Assembly (NCBI RefSeq): GCF_014161445.1
Contig: NZ_JABBXA010000021.1
Location: 1-64,000 of the forward strand
Source: Microbispora sp. H13382
Lineage (GTDB): Bacteria > Actinomycetota > Actinomycetes > Streptosporangiales > Streptosporangiaceae
Direction of reading: 5' to 3'
Length of the DNA: 64,000 nucleotides
This document shows, piece after piece, positions 24,729-32,342 of the stretch. Made by a program: the position numbers and the translations under genes. How positions within the stretch are numbered: position 1 is the stretch's first letter; each line of letters starts with the position of its first letter. Under the pieces are notes generated by a model, which saw nothing but the letters and a program-made list of their open reading frames with translations, ran no database searches and had not been told where the DNA came from.

Positions 24729-27295
24729 AAGAGACGATTCCGCAGTTAGTGGCCTACTGTCAGGCCGACCCGCTGTTCTTCGAGCCGGTCTGGCGCATCC
24801 CAGACGGCGACAACCGCTTCCCGACGGGCTCCCGGCCGCTGCCCACCGGATGGCGCCGCGGCGAGAGCGAGCTGTGGGTCGTGCTGCTCCCGCCGGACCT
24901 CGCGCTCCCCGAGCAGGGATGGAAGATCCACGTCTCGGCGACCGACGCCGACGCCGCGGCCGTCTGCGACCTCGTGGTCGACTTCTGCCTGGCCCGCGGC
25001 ATCGCGGTCAAGTTCCTGCGCAGCAGGATGGCGGTGCGGCTGATGAACAACAAGTACGCCGACCGGGGCAGCAGCGGCAAACTGGTCACCCTGTATCCGG
25101 TGGACGAGGAGCAGTTCGCCGAGGTGCTGCCGGCGCTGGCCGAGCTCCTCAAGGGATACACCGGGCCGTACATCCTCAGCGACCTGCGCTACGAGGACTC
25201 GCCGGTCTACGTCAGATACGGCGCGTTCCAGCCGATGACGTACACCAAGTCGGACGGCAGCCTCGGATACGCGATCCGCACGCCGGACGGCCGGCTGGTG
25301 CCCGACCAGCGGACTCCCGCGTTCACCGTGCCGGAATGGGTCACCCTGCCCGAGGTGCTTCGCGGGTCGTACGAGAAGCACACGGCGGGCGACGGCGGGG
25401 AGTTCCCCTACCAGATCGAGCGGGCGCTGCACTTCTCCAACGGCGGCGGCGTGTACCTCGCCCGTGACGAGGCGTCCGGCGGATACGTGGTGCTGCTGGA
25501 GGCCCGGCCGCACGCCGGCCTGGACGCGGGCGGCGTGGACGCGGTCACCAGGCTCGCGCACGAGCGCGAGATCCTGGAGCGGCTGAGCGGCCTCGACTGC
25601 GTGCCCCGGCTGCTCGGGCACCGGGTGATCTGGGAGCACCATTTCCTGGTCGAGGAGTACATCGAGGGCAAGACCCTGCTGGACGAGGCGTTCGAGCGCT
25701 ATCCGCTCGCCACCTCCGACCCGTCCCCCGAGACGCTGGCCACGTACACGCGCTGGGCGATCGACATCCTGGCCAAGGTCGACCACGCCCTGATGTCGAT
25801 CCACGCCAGAGGCGTGCGGATGGCCGACCTGCATCCCGAGAACATCATCGTCAGGCCCGACGGGCGGGTCGCGCTCATCGACTTCGAGATCGCGTCCGAC
25901 CTGACGGACACGCGGACCCCCGGCCTCGCCGCGGCCGGGTTCGCCGCGCCGAAGAACCTCAGTGGCCGAGCGGCCGACAACTACGTGCTGAACTGCCTGC
26001 GGCAGTGGATGTTCCTGCCGATCAGCCCGCTGCAGGACCGGGACCCGGTCAAGCTGGCCGGCCTCACCGGCGTCATCACCGAGCACTTCCCCCTCCCGCA
26101 GGGGTTCGGGCCGCGCATGGTCCGCAACTTCGAGGCCGTACGGGGGCCTCTCGGCGAGGACGACGCGGCGCGGATGTTCGCCGATCCCGACTGGCCGGCG
26201 ATCCGCGACTCGATCGCGGCGGGGATCACGGCCAGTGCGACTCCCGACCGGAAGGACCGGCTCTTCCCCGGCGACCCGCAGCAGTTCGCGACCGGCGGGT
26301 TCACCGTGGCCAACGGTGCCGCCGGTGTGCTGTGGGCCCTGCGGCAGGCCGGCGTCCCGGTGCCGGAGGAGCACGTCGACTGGCTCGTCGCGGCCGTGCG
26401 CCGGGCGCCCGATCCGCGTCCCGGCCTGCTGAACGGCCTGCACGGCGTGGCCGCGACCCTGGAGTCGCTCGGCCGCCGCGACGACGCGCTCGACGTGCTC
26501 GAACGGGCGCGCAAACTGCACGACGGCCTGGAGGTGCCCGGTGTCCACGGAGGCCTGGCCGGCGCCGGCCTCGGCCTCCTGCACTTCTTCGACATCACCG
26601 ACGACGAGGACCTGCGCTCCGAGGCCGTACGCATCGGGGACCGTCTCGCCGGCGAGCTCGGCGACGACGGGTCGCGGATGTTCCGCCCGGACGGCAGGGT
26701 CGGCCTGCAGCACGGCCTGACCGGAGTCGCGTCGTACTTCCTCCGGCTGCACGACGTCACCGGGGAGGACCGCTACCTCGACCTGGCCCGTACGGCGCTG
26801 CGGCGTGAGATCGGCCGCGGCCAGACGCTGCCGGACGGCGGCTTCTGCCTCCTGGACAGCAACCGATACCTGCTCTACCTCGGCACCGGCAGCGGCGGGC
26901 TGGCCCTGGTGCTGTCCCAGTATCTCGGCCGACGCGCCGAGCCGGACTTCGCCGAGGTGATCGACGGGGTCCGCCGCGCCCTGCGCGCGCCGTTCACCCG
27001 CCACCCGGCCCTGTTGGAGGGCCGGGCGGGCACCATCGCGACTCTCCGCCTCATGGGCCTGCCGGAGGACCGGGCGCTCGTCGACGAGCACGTACGCCGG
27101 CTCTCCTGGCACGCCCTGTCCTACGAAGGTCATCTGGCCTTCCCCGGCAACCAGCTCATGCGGCTGTCCATGGACCTGGAAACGGGTTCGGCCGGAGTGC
27201 TGGCCGCCCTCAGCGTCGCGTTCGACCAGAGCGCGTCGGTAATACCGGTTCTCGATCTGCGGACCCCCGCGTTCGAGACGACAGAAAGGAAATAG
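24725..27295 (+). CDS. lanKC: class III lanthionine synthetase LanKC
   Basis: An 856-residue three-domain enzyme: an N-terminal phospho-Ser/Thr lyase domain (about 1-205), a Ser/Thr kinase domain (about 210-480; catalytic loop MADLHPENIIV, DFG-equivalent LIDFEIAS) and a LanC-like cyclase domain (about 515-850; GVHGGLAGAGLG, GLQHGLTGV). The zinc-ligand Cys/His of true LanC proteins are absent (YLGTGSGG and LEGRAGT instead), which marks class III. It phosphorylates and eliminates Ser/Thr, then adds Cys to give lanthionine or labionin. The VAIK-equivalent strand reads YVVLLEARPHAGLD; I recall Lys at that Leu in relatives. AGGAG precedes the ATG; the precursor gene starts four bases after its stop. 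Confidence 0.95.
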   Translation: MKETIPQLVAYCQADPLFFEPVWRIPDGDNRFPTGSRPLPTGWRRGESELWVVLLPPDLALPEQGWKIHVSATDADAAAVCDLVVDFCLARGIAVKFLRSRMAVRLMNNKYADRGSSGKLVTLYPVDEEQFAEVLPALAELLKGYTGPYILSDLRYEDSPVYVRYGAFQPMTYTKSDGSLGYAIRTPDGRLVPDQRTPAFTVPEWVTLPEVLRGSYEKHTAGDGGEFPYQIERALHFSNGGGVYLARDEASGGYVVLLEARPHAGLDAGGVDAVTRLAHEREILERLSGLDCVPRLLGHRVIWEHHFLVEEYIEGKTLLDEAFERYPLATSDPSPETLATYTRWAIDILAKVDHALMSIHARGVRMADLHPENIIVRPDGRVALIDFEIASDLTDTRTPGLAAAGFAAPKNLSGRAADNYVLNCLRQWMFLPISPLQDRDPVKLAGLTGVITEHFPLPQGFGPRMVRNFEAVRGPLGEDDAARMFADPDWPAIRDSIAAGITASATPDRKDRLFPGDPQQFATGGFTVANGAAGVLWALRQAGVPVPEEHVDWLVAAVRRAPDPRPGLLNGLHGVAATLESLGRRDDALDVLERARKLHDGLEVPGVHGGLAGAGLGLLHFFDITDDEDLRSEAVRIGDRLAGELGDDGSRMFRPDGRVGLQHGLTGVASYFLRLHDVTGEDRYLDLARTALRREIGRGQTLPDGGFCLLDSNRYLLYLGTGSGGLALVLSQYLGRRAEPDFAEVIDGVRRALRAPFTRHPALLEGRAGTIATLRLMGLPEDRALVDEHVRRLSWHALSYEGHLAFPGNQLMRLSMDLETGSAGVLAALSVAFDQSASVIPVLDLRTPAFETTERK

Positions 27296-27298
27296 GAA

Positions 27299-27409
27299 AT
27301 GGCTCAGGTTCTGCAGCTCCAGACCCTCAACCCGAACGAGGCCAAGGCGCACCCGTGCTCCAGCTGGGTTACCTCGTACAACGGCACCGCCTGCTACATC
27401 TGCATCTGA
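27299..27409 (+). CDS. lanA: class III lanthipeptide precursor peptide
   Basis: A 36-residue ORF, easily missed for length, starting three bases after the LanKC stop with AGGAAAT as ribosome site. The leader carries VLQLQTL (residues 4-10), the ILELQxL-type recognition motif of labyrinthopeptin-like class III leaders. The probable core is CSSWVTSYNGTACYICI (residues 20-36): three Cys (20, 32, 35), five dehydratable residues (S21, S22, T25, S26, T30) and three aromatics (W23, Y27, Y33). The leader/core border is inferred (P19/C20). The spacing S22-x2-T25-x6-C32 is longer than the usual labionin SxxSx(3-5)C. The remaining aromatics and Cys suit extra modification by the cluster P450 and radical SAM enzyme. 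Confidence 0.9.
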   Translation: MAQVLQLQTLNPNEAKAHPCSSWVTSYNGTACYICI

Positions 27410-27431
27410 CCGAGGCCGATCGAGCCGGCAC

Positions 27432-27460
27432 CCGGGTGGTCGCCATGGGTGACCACCCGG
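27432..27460 (+). terminator. hairpin after the precursor gene (attenuator)
   Basis: A perfect 10-bp stem, CCGGGTGGTC (27432-27441) with GACCACCCGG (27451-27460), 23 bases after the precursor stop. Placed between the peptide and exporter genes it would partially terminate transcription, raising precursor mRNA over exporter mRNA, a common arrangement in lanthipeptide operons. Confidence 0.8.
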
Positions 27461-27550
27461 TGAACACTCGCGGACGGTGAGACACCCGGCCCTGGCCGGT
27501 CGCGCACGGCGCGGACCTGCCGGGGCCGGGCCTTCCCTCCCCTCTCCTCT

Positions 27551-27587
27551 CAGTCTTTGCGAGCCCCTCTCCCACAGTCTTTGCGAG
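27551..27587 (+). repeat. direct repeat CAGTCTTTGCGAG in the exporter leader
   Basis: The 13-base sequence occurs at 27551-27563 and 27575-27587, 24 bases apart, just upstream of the exporter start; the second copy reads into the AGGA ribosome site. It may be a binding site for a regulator or a relic of duplication. No matching sequence was noticed elsewhere in the cluster. Confidence 0.6.
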
Positions 27588-27593
27588 GAACCC

Positions 27594-29429
27594 GTGGACA
27601 CGCAGCGCGACCAGTCCGGCGCGACGGCGGCGGCACCCGCCGCCCCGCCCCGCGCCGCGCCCGACGGCGCGGATGACGGCGCGGCCGCGACGCCGCCCAC
27701 GTGGCGGGTGCTGCTGCGCTACATGCGCCCGTCCTGGCGCTGGCTCGCCCTCGGCGGGCTGCTGAACCTCACGACCGGAGCGGTCGGGCTGACGCTCCCG
27801 CTCGTCGCGAGGCGGCTGATCGACGACCTCGGCGCCGACCGGCCGCTGACCGGCGTGCTGCTGGTGATGGGCCTGCTCGTCGTCGTGACCGCTGGCGTCG
27901 GCCCGCTGGGCGAGTGGGTGCTGCGCCGCACCGGCGAGTCGATCGTGCTCACCGCCCGCCGCCGCCTGGTCTCGCATCTGCTGCGGCTAAGGGTGCCGGC
28001 CCTCGACCGCGCCGAACCCGGCGACCTGATGTCCCGGGTCACCTCCGACACGATCCTGCTGCGCCAGGTCACCACCGATTCGGTGATCGGCATCGTCACC
28101 GGAAGCCTCACGGTCCTCGCGACCGCCACGCTGATGGGCCTGCTCGACCCCGTGCTCCTCGTGGTCACGCTCGGCGTGCTGGTGCTCGCCGGGACGCTCA
28201 TCCGGGTGGTCATGCCGCGCGTCGGCAGGATGAGCAAGGACGCGCAGAAGTCCGTCGGGGCGATGGGCGCCGCCCTCGAACGCGCGCTCGGGGCACTGCG
28301 CACGATCAAGGCGTCCGGCGCCGAGCACCGGGAGGAGGCCGCCGTCCACCGCTCCGCGGAGGAGTCGTGGCGGGCCTCCGTACGCGCCGGCAAGTGGCTG
28401 GCGGTCGCCGGGCACACCGCGGAGCTGGCCCTCCAGGTGGCCTTCTTCGTCGTCCTGTCCGTGGGGGGAAGCCGCGTGGCCGCCGGAGCGATCGACGTGG
28501 GCACGCTGATCGCGTTCCTGATGTACGTCTTCTTCCTGGTGCCACCGCTTCAGCAGCTCATCGGCGCGGCCGGGCAGTACCAGGTCGGCGCCGCCGCGGT
28601 CGCCCGCATCACCGAGGCGGAGCGGCTGCCCGCGGAGCCGGTCGCACCGGCCGCGACGCCCCCCGCGCCCGGCGCGGCCCCCGCGGAGCTGGAGTTCCGC
28701 GACGTGCACTTCCGCTACTCGCCGGAGCTGCCGCCGGTCCATCACGGGATCAGCTTCAGCGTGCCCGCCCGGGGCATGACCGCCTTCGTCGGGCCCTCCG
28801 GCGCGGGCAAGACCACGGTGTTCTCCCTCATCGAGCGGTTCTACGAGCCGGTCTCGGGGAGCATCCTCATCGACGGCGGCGACATCGCCACCTGGGACAT
28901 CCCGCGCCTGCGGGCCGCGATCGGCTATGTCGAGCAGGACGCTCCCGTCCTGTCGGGCTCCCTGCGGGAGAACCTCCTGCTCGGCGCGCCCGAGGCCACC
29001 GGCGAGGAGATCGAGCGCGTCCTGCGCGTCGCCCGCCTCGACGCTCTGGTGGCGCGGCTGCCCGAGGGTCTGGACACCCTGGTCGGCCATCGCGGCACCC
29101 GCCTGTCCGGCGGCGAGCGCCAGCGCGTGGCCATCGCCCGCGCGCTCCTGCGCCGCCCCCGCCTTCTGCTGCTGGACGAGGCCACCTCCCAGCTCGACGC
29201 CGTCAACGAGGCGGCGCTGCGCGACACGATCGCCGAGATCGCGCGTACGACGACGGTTCTGGTCGTGGCGCACCGGCTGTCCACGGTCACGCTGGCCGAC
29301 CGGATCGTCGTGATGGACGCGGGCGTGGTGCGGGCCGTCGGCACGCATGAGGAGCTGGTCGGCGCCGACCCCCTCTACGCCGAGCTGGCCGCCACCCAGT
29401 TCCTCGCCGCCTCCCCCGTGACCGCGTGA
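27594..29429 (+). CDS. lanT: ABC exporter of the lanthipeptide cluster (LanT-like)
   Basis: A 611-residue half-transporter: six membrane helices (about residues 40-330), then an ATPase domain with Walker A GPSGAGKTTVFSL (about 396), signature LSGGERQRVAIARAL (about 505) and Walker B LLLDEATSQLDA. The Ala/Pro-rich first 38 residues are not a C39 peptidase, so leader removal must come from another protease, as usual in class III. It probably exports the modified peptide. GTG 27594 is chosen for AGGAA just upstream; an earlier in-frame GTG at 27477 would add low-complexity residues crossing the hairpin region. Confidence 0.92.
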   Translation: MDTQRDQSGATAAAPAAPPRAAPDGADDGAAATPPTWRVLLRYMRPSWRWLALGGLLNLTTGAVGLTLPLVARRLIDDLGADRPLTGVLLVMGLLVVVTAGVGPLGEWVLRRTGESIVLTARRRLVSHLLRLRVPALDRAEPGDLMSRVTSDTILLRQVTTDSVIGIVTGSLTVLATATLMGLLDPVLLVVTLGVLVLAGTLIRVVMPRVGRMSKDAQKSVGAMGAALERALGALRTIKASGAEHREEAAVHRSAEESWRASVRAGKWLAVAGHTAELALQVAFFVVLSVGGSRVAAGAIDVGTLIAFLMYVFFLVPPLQQLIGAAGQYQVGAAAVARITEAERLPAEPVAPAATPPAPGAAPAELEFRDVHFRYSPELPPVHHGISFSVPARGMTAFVGPSGAGKTTVFSLIERFYEPVSGSILIDGGDIATWDIPRLRAAIGYVEQDAPVLSGSLRENLLLGAPEATGEEIERVLRVARLDALVARLPEGLDTLVGHRGTRLSGGERQRVAIARALLRRPRLLLLDEATSQLDAVNEAALRDTIAEIARTTTVLVVAHRLSTVTLADRIVVMDAGVVRAVGTHEELVGADPLYAELAATQFLAASPVTA

Positions 29430-29451
29430 ACCATCCCCCTTTGGAGCATCC

Positions 29452-30480
29452 ATGGAAACCCCCGGCCGCCCACTCGAGATCATCTGGGACATCACGTACG
29501 CCTGCCCGCTGCGATGCTTCCACTGCTACTCCGAGTCCGGCCGCCGTCCCTCGCGGCAGCTGGAGCGGGCCGAGATGCTGCGGGCGGCGGACGCCATCAT
29601 CGCGATGAGGCCGTACGGCGTCTGCCTGGCGGGCGGTGAGCCCCTTCTGGTGCCGGGCGTGCTCGACGTCGCCGGCCGCATGACGGCCGCGGGCGTGCAG
29701 GTCTCCCTCTTCACCGGCGGCTGGACGCTGCGCCCGCCGATGGTCGGGGACCTCGTGCGGAACGTCGCCAAGGTGAGCGTGAGCCTCGACGGCGCCACGG
29801 CCGAGGTGCACGACCGCGTCCGCGGCCGCCGCGGCTCGTTCGACCGGGCGATGGACGCCCTCGCGCTGTTCGACGCCGCCGCGAGGGAGCGGCGTCTGGC
29901 CGGAGACGGACCGCTGTCCTTCGGGATCGACTGCGTCGTCGTGCGCAGCAACTTCGACCAGATCGACCAGTTCTGCACCGACATCGCGCCAAGGTTCCCC
30001 GAGCTGGAGTACGTGTCGTTCGGCGCGGTCATCCCGGAGGGGCTCGCCAGCCGTACGGGGGTCGTGGAGCACGAGCTGCTCTCCGACGCCCAGGTCACCC
30101 TGCTCGGCAGCCGCGAGTTCACGCGCCGCCTGCGCGCGCTGGCGCCGCCGTCCGTCCACGTGAGCGCGACCGACAACCTCGCGCTGCAGATGCACCCCGA
30201 CCGTCCGTTCCTCCCCGTGCTGCAGGTCGAGCCCGACGGAGCGGTCCGGGCCATGCCGGCGTACGAGGGGACGGTCGGCAACCTGCTGACGGACCCGCCG
30301 GAGCGGCTGTGGGAACGCGCGCTGGAGCGCTGGCGCGACCCCTTCGTGGTCGACACGTTGAGGTCCGTGCACACGATGGAGCAGTGGGCGGAGGCGACCC
30401 GGAAGATCGACTACCGCTTCGGCTCCGACGCCGACCGCGCCCGCATCGACCGCCGGCCGCACTTCGCGCCGACGGCCTGA
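29452..30480 (+). CDS. radical SAM enzyme of the lanthipeptide cluster
   Basis: A 342-residue radical SAM protein. The [4Fe-4S]-SAM motif is CPLRCFHC (about residues 18-25), followed by GGEP at about 62 and a beta-strand set typical of the partial TIM barrel. The C-terminal part keeps the outline of a SPASM/twitch region (VEPDGAVRAMPAYEGTVGNL) but its Cys are absent, so no auxiliary cluster is expected there. Radical SAM enzymes in RiPP clusters epimerise, methylate or crosslink the peptide. It follows the exporter by 22 bases and is transcribed with it. Target residue unknown. Confidence 0.9.
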   Translation: METPGRPLEIIWDITYACPLRCFHCYSESGRRPSRQLERAEMLRAADAIIAMRPYGVCLAGGEPLLVPGVLDVAGRMTAAGVQVSLFTGGWTLRPPMVGDLVRNVAKVSVSLDGATAEVHDRVRGRRGSFDRAMDALALFDAAARERRLAGDGPLSFGIDCVVVRSNFDQIDQFCTDIAPRFPELEYVSFGAVIPEGLASRTGVVEHELLSDAQVTLLGSREFTRRLRALAPPSVHVSATDNLALQMHPDRPFLPVLQVEPDGAVRAMPAYEGTVGNLLTDPPERLWERALERWRDPFVVDTLRSVHTMEQWAEATRKIDYRFGSDADRARIDRRPHFAPTA

Positions 30481-30499
30481 CGATCCCGGCGGGGCGCGT

Positions 30500-31417
30500 T
30501 CAGGCCTCCGGCGTGCCGCCGGGCCTGGGGCGTACGTCGCAGTCCGGCAGGCCCGCCAGGACGGCGGCGAGCTGGCGGGCGTTGGTCTGGGCGTGGTCGC
30601 GGTAGCAGTTGTTCATCAGCACATGGGTCGTGGACGCCCGGCCGCCGAGCTCGCGCAGCCTCGGCGCCCACCGCCTCAGCTCGTCGAGCGAGTAGCGGTA
30701 GCCGAAGCGCTCGTGGATGTCGTGGCTGGTCCACTTGTCGCTGTGCCCGTGGAACCGGACGACCTCCAGGTCGGACGTGGCCGCGACGACCGGCGGGATC
30801 GAGTCCGGGTAGCCCTGCGGCATGTCCACGCAGACGTACGGAATGGCGTACGAACGGAGGAAATCGAGGGTCTCCGCCTGGTTCTCCTCGCTCATCCACG
30901 TGTGGTTGCGGAACTCCACCGAGATCCGCAACGGCTCGCAGCGCCGCCCGCACTCCAGGATGTACTGCTTGTTCGCCCTGCCGATCGGGAACCACCGGGG
31001 GAACTGGAAGAGCACCGCCCCGAGCTTGCCCGCCTCCCGCAGCGGCAGCAGGGCGCCGATGAACCGCTCCCAGACCTGGTCCACGATTTTCGGGTCGAGA
31101 TCGCGGGCGTACAGGTTCTTGCCCGCGCCGCTTGGCCGCAGGTCCTTCGGCAGCGCGGCCGGCCGGGTCGGGTGCCGCGTGAGCAGCGAGAACGCCTTGA
31201 CGTCGAACGTGAAGTCCGCAGGCGTGCGCCCGGCCCACAGCCGTACGGTGGCCTCGGCGGGCGGCGCGTAGTAGGTCGAGTCGACCTCCACCACCGGGAA
31301 CAGGCTCGCGTAGTGCCGCAGGCGTTGCTCGGGCGTCGTGACTTCGGGCGGATACCACCCCGACTCCAGCAGCGTCTTGTCCGTCCACGACGCGGTGCCG
31401 ACCAGGATCGTCCCCAT
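30500..31417 (-). CDS. DUF72 protein (copy 2)
   Basis: A 305-residue DUF72 protein, clearly paralogous to the one at 15480-16394: both open MGxILVGTASWTDK and share VEVDxTYY, LGAVLFQFPxWFP, VEFRN and VDMPQGxP. No catalytic residue has been established for the family. It ends 20 bases beyond the convergent radical SAM gene and closes that cluster; it is probably not part of it. The start at 31417 gives the family-standard N-terminus. Confidence 0.9.
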   Translation of the reverse strand: MGTILVGTASWTDKTLLESGWYPPEVTTPEQRLRHYASLFPVVEVDSTYYAPPAEATVRLWAGRTPADFTFDVKAFSLLTRHPTRPAALPKDLRPSGAGKNLYARDLDPKIVDQVWERFIGALLPLREAGKLGAVLFQFPRWFPIGRANKQYILECGRRCEPLRISVEFRNHTWMSEENQAETLDFLRSYAIPYVCVDMPQGYPDSIPPVVAATSDLEVVRFHGHSDKWTSHDIHERFGYRYSLDELRRWAPRLRELGGRASTTHVLMNNCYRDHAQTNARQLAAVLAGLPDCDVRPRPGGTPEA

Positions 31418-31507
31418 ATCTCACGATAGGCACGCCTGCCGGCAGACCGGTGCGACAGAAGTGACCTGTGAAGCATCGGCGGGTCTATGATGTTGGAAAG
31501 TAAAGTG

Positions 31508-31551
31508 CCTCCGGTGTCCCCGGCGGCCGCTCAAAGCATGCACACCGGAGG
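31508..31551 (+). promoter_or_regulatory. hairpin sequestering the ribosome site of the 31557 gene
   Basis: CCTCCGGTGT (31508-31517) pairs exactly with ACACCGGAGG (31542-31551), and the latter contains the GGAGG ribosome site five bases before ATG 31557. In the mRNA the start would be closed unless the 24-base loop or an upstream structure opens it. The same inverted repeat in DNA could be an operator for the downstream XRE-type regulator. Confidence 0.65.
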
Positions 31552-31556
31552 TGGCG

Positions 31557-32342
31557 ATGCCGTCGACCTGGGCTTTGGAGACGTTCGGCCCGCGTGCCGA
31601 GCAGATCCGCCAGGGGGTGACCGAGGCGCTGGCGCTCGCGCTGGAGAACGCCCAGGACGCCCAGAAGACGGCGCGGACCGACCTCCTCCACCCGTTCGGC
31701 TTCACGCTCATGTCGCGCAAGTTCGAGGCGCTCGCCAGCACGTTCGCGGACATGCCCGACGTCGTGACCGTCAAGCCGCCGGGCTCGCAGCACGAGCTCG
31801 TCGTGCTCGGCGGCAACCTGCTGTTCCCCTTCCGCTACGCCAAGGATCGTTCGGTGAGCGTGGTCAACGCCCGGATCGGCGACGGCAGGCCGTCCGGGCT
31901 GGTCCAGGCGCTGTTCACCAGGTTCGGCCCGCAGCCGTGGGCCGAGCAGCTCGCGCTCGGCGGCGTCGAGGCCGCCCTGCCGGAGCCCGCGACTCCGGCC
32001 GCCCGTGCGCTCACCCGGCTCCCCGAGGACACCCGTCTGATCCTCATCGCGTACGCCTGCAACGCGCGGGCCGGTCTCCTCGACGTGTGGTGGGGCGAGG
32101 CCGAGCTGCTGGACCGCACCGGCAGCCTGCACTGGCACCACTGCGAGGAGATCCCGCTCGCCGGGGCCCTGCCCGCCGGGCTGCCCCTGGTGACCCCGGC
32201 CGGACAGGAGTCCCCGTTCGCCGGGGGCGCGATGCCGGCTCCCGCGCTGAACCCCCGCCCACGCCACGAGCGCGCGACGGCCCTGCCCGCGACCGGTGAC
32301 GCACCGTACGCACCGGACGCCGCGGCCCATGAAGGACGGTAG
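31557..32342 (+). CDS. partner of an ImmA/IrrE regulator; function unknown
   Basis: A 261-residue cytosolic protein. The central part is beta-rich (LVVLGGNLLFPFRYAKDRSVSVVNARI, about residues 80-105) and there is a tryptophan-rich LLDVWWGEAELLD near 180; the last 45 residues are Pro/Ala-rich and disordered. I recognise no named family. It overlaps the XRE-ImmA/IrrE gene and the pair is presumably one regulatory unit, perhaps a toxin with a controller that inactivates or represses it. The ribosome site is within an inverted repeat. ATG 31557 is preferred over GTG 31551. Confidence 0.65.
   Translation: MPSTWALETFGPRAEQIRQGVTEALALALENAQDAQKTARTDLLHPFGFTLMSRKFEALASTFADMPDVVTVKPPGSQHELVVLGGNLLFPFRYAKDRSVSVVNARIGDGRPSGLVQALFTRFGPQPWAEQLALGGVEAALPEPATPAARALTRLPEDTRLILIAYACNARAGLLDVWWGEAELLDRTGSLHWHHCEEIPLAGALPAGLPLVTPAGQESPFAGGAMPAPALNPRPRHERATALPATGDAPYAPDAAAHEGR

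Noticed and set aside
24746..27700. A 984-codon minus-strand frame over LanKC and the precursor
   Set aside because: Antisense shadow of LanKC; codon usage and product composition are unlike a real protein.
31418..31556. Riboswitch in the leader of the ImmA/IrrE pair
   Set aside because: Only one hairpin is visible; no conserved aptamer pattern recognised.
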